Source: Zobellia nedashkovskayae (GTDB lineage Bacteria; Bacteroidota; Bacteroidia; Flavobacteriales; Flavobacteriaceae). Taken from it: a stretch of 64,000 bases of DNA. This document shows positions 63,467 through 64,000 of the stretch, piece by piece (within the stretch, counting starts at the first letter, position 1; each line of letters starts with the position of its first letter). The position numbers and the translations under genes were made by a program. The DNA lies in the NCBI RefSeq assembly GCF_015330125.1, contig NZ_JADDXR010000002.1:4352685-4416684 (forward strand), in the 5' to 3' direction. The notes beneath the pieces were generated by a model, which was not told the DNA's origin, searched no databases, and worked only from the letters and a program-made list of their open reading frames with translations.

Positions 63467-64000
63467 TTACCCCAAACCGTTAGCATAGGCCACAATTACG
63501 ATACCTGCAATCATACAACTAAGTCCGCCATACAAAAAGTTCCTAGCTTTTGGCGAAGCGCTTGCCCATTCTTTGGTAATTAGACCACTCACAATTGCCG
63601 TAGCAACACAAGCCGTATTAAAGATCGCATAACCAACTGTATTTCCTGATTTTCCAAGTTTAAACGCAGCATACGCAAAAAGAGCCGAGGCAGCATAATG
63701 AAAAACTGCCATAATCAAAATAAGAAATAGGTTCTTGCCAAAAGCGGGCGTTTTAAAATCTCCCCAAGCCTTTTTAGCATTTAGCTGCCATAAGAAATAA
63801 GCAGTCATTACAATACCACCACTTAGAAATATAGGAAACATTACAGCTACCGCAGTTATCCAATCTGCATTTCCCTGTGCAATACTTGCCTTATGTAAAT
63901 AAGGTCTTCCTGCTGCATTCGCATAACTAAAACCTGTAGCTAAAAGCCCTCCTACTACGGCAATCATAATACCGGTTACCATAGAACCCTTGGTAGATTT
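63467..64000 (-). CDS. RhaT-like sugar/proton symporter (partial, 5' end missing)
   Basis: The frame is open to the window edge (178 codons), so only the C-terminal half of an approximately 340-residue transporter is seen. At least five hydrophobic helices are present. GLLATGFSYANAAG and the later helices around FLSGGIVMTAYFLWQL and AGIVIVAYANGLG match the L-rhamnose-proton symporter (RhaT) family. The Met at 63982 is internal to the frame. It lies 97 bases upstream of the GH2 start on the same strand. The actual sugar may not be rhamnose in this phylum. Confidence 0.85.
   Translation of the reverse strand, partial: KSTKGSMVTGIMIAVVGGLLATGFSYANAAGRPYLHKASIAQGNADWITAVAVMFPIFLSGGIVMTAYFLWQLNAKKAWGDFKTPAFGKNLFLILIMAVFHYAASALFAYAAFKLGKSGNTVGYAIFNTACVATAIVSGLITKEWASASPKARNFLYGGLSCMIAGIVIVAYANGLG

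Noticed and set aside
1..64000. tRNA, rRNA, CRISPR or defence island
   Set aside because: No cloverleaf, rRNA segment, regular spacer-repeat array or known defence gene was seen on reading.

Overview
The window looks like chromosome of a marine member of the Flavobacteriaceae (Bacteroidota). The evidence is a SusC/SusD pair, ATG starts without clear Shine-Dalgarno sequences, several perfect TAnnTTTG -7 promoter elements of the Bacteroidota type, low G+C, and typical flavobacterial families (DUF4199, DUF4269, a DUF6090 remnant, a MoaC-MoaB fusion). No rRNA, tRNA, CRISPR array, insertion sequence or phage was recognised. || Layout. (1) 0-8 kb, minus strand: a tightly packed carotenoid operon (lycopene cyclase, CrtI/CrtD-type desaturase, CruF hydratase, acyltransferase, glycosyltransferase), then a TPR protein, a DUF4056-like protein and a cut-off protein with cyclic-nucleotide-binding domains. 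The gene set points to an acylated, glycosylated monocyclic carotenoid. (2) 8.5-14.5 kb: unrelated single genes (hydrolase, GNAT, an exonuclease-like/GIY-YIG fusion, DUF4199, a split ThrE-type exporter, a secreted protein). (3) 14.6-32.8 kb: a dissimilatory nitrate-to-ammonium island. It holds nrfH-nrfA-ccsBA (minus), an outer-membrane channel (plus), the molybdenum-cofactor operon moeA-modE-moaE-moaCB-moaA (minus) and a nap operon (plus: napD, napA, a tetraheme napB-like gene, a tetraheme lipoprotein, an Fe-S protein and an NrfD-type membrane protein). (4) 32.8-45.6 kb: an accessory stretch with hypothetical membrane proteins, two broken genes, a YjhG-type sugar-acid dehydratase, an M13 peptidase, a hydrolase, the formaldehyde-fixing pair hxlA/hxlB and an AraC regulator. 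(5) 45.8-64 kb: small membrane proteins, an SGNH hydrolase, a RetSat/CrtISO-like oxidoreductase, and a sugar-use locus (enolase-superfamily dehydratase, MFS importer, SusC/SusD, FG-GAP protein, GH2 enzyme, RhaT-like transporter). || How it works together. NapA reduces nitrate to nitrite and NrfHA reduces nitrite to ammonium. CcsBA attaches haem to the many c-type cytochromes (17 CXXCH or CXXCK sites in four proteins), and the Moa/Moe enzymes supply the NapA cofactor. The strongest signal not explained by gene content is a set of TGAT-N4-ATCA boxes (CRP/FNR type). One lies in each of three regulatory regions: upstream of nrfH, upstream of the channel gene, and between the nap and moeA operons. 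In three promoter directions the box lies 22 or 23 bases from a -7 element, the geometry of an activator centred near -41. This looks like one regulon for nitrate respiration. || A second notable point is a decayed partial copy of hxlA 6 kb from the intact gene. It carries a clean 117-bp in-frame deletion bounded by a 7-bp repeat, so the three genes between lie between direct repeats.
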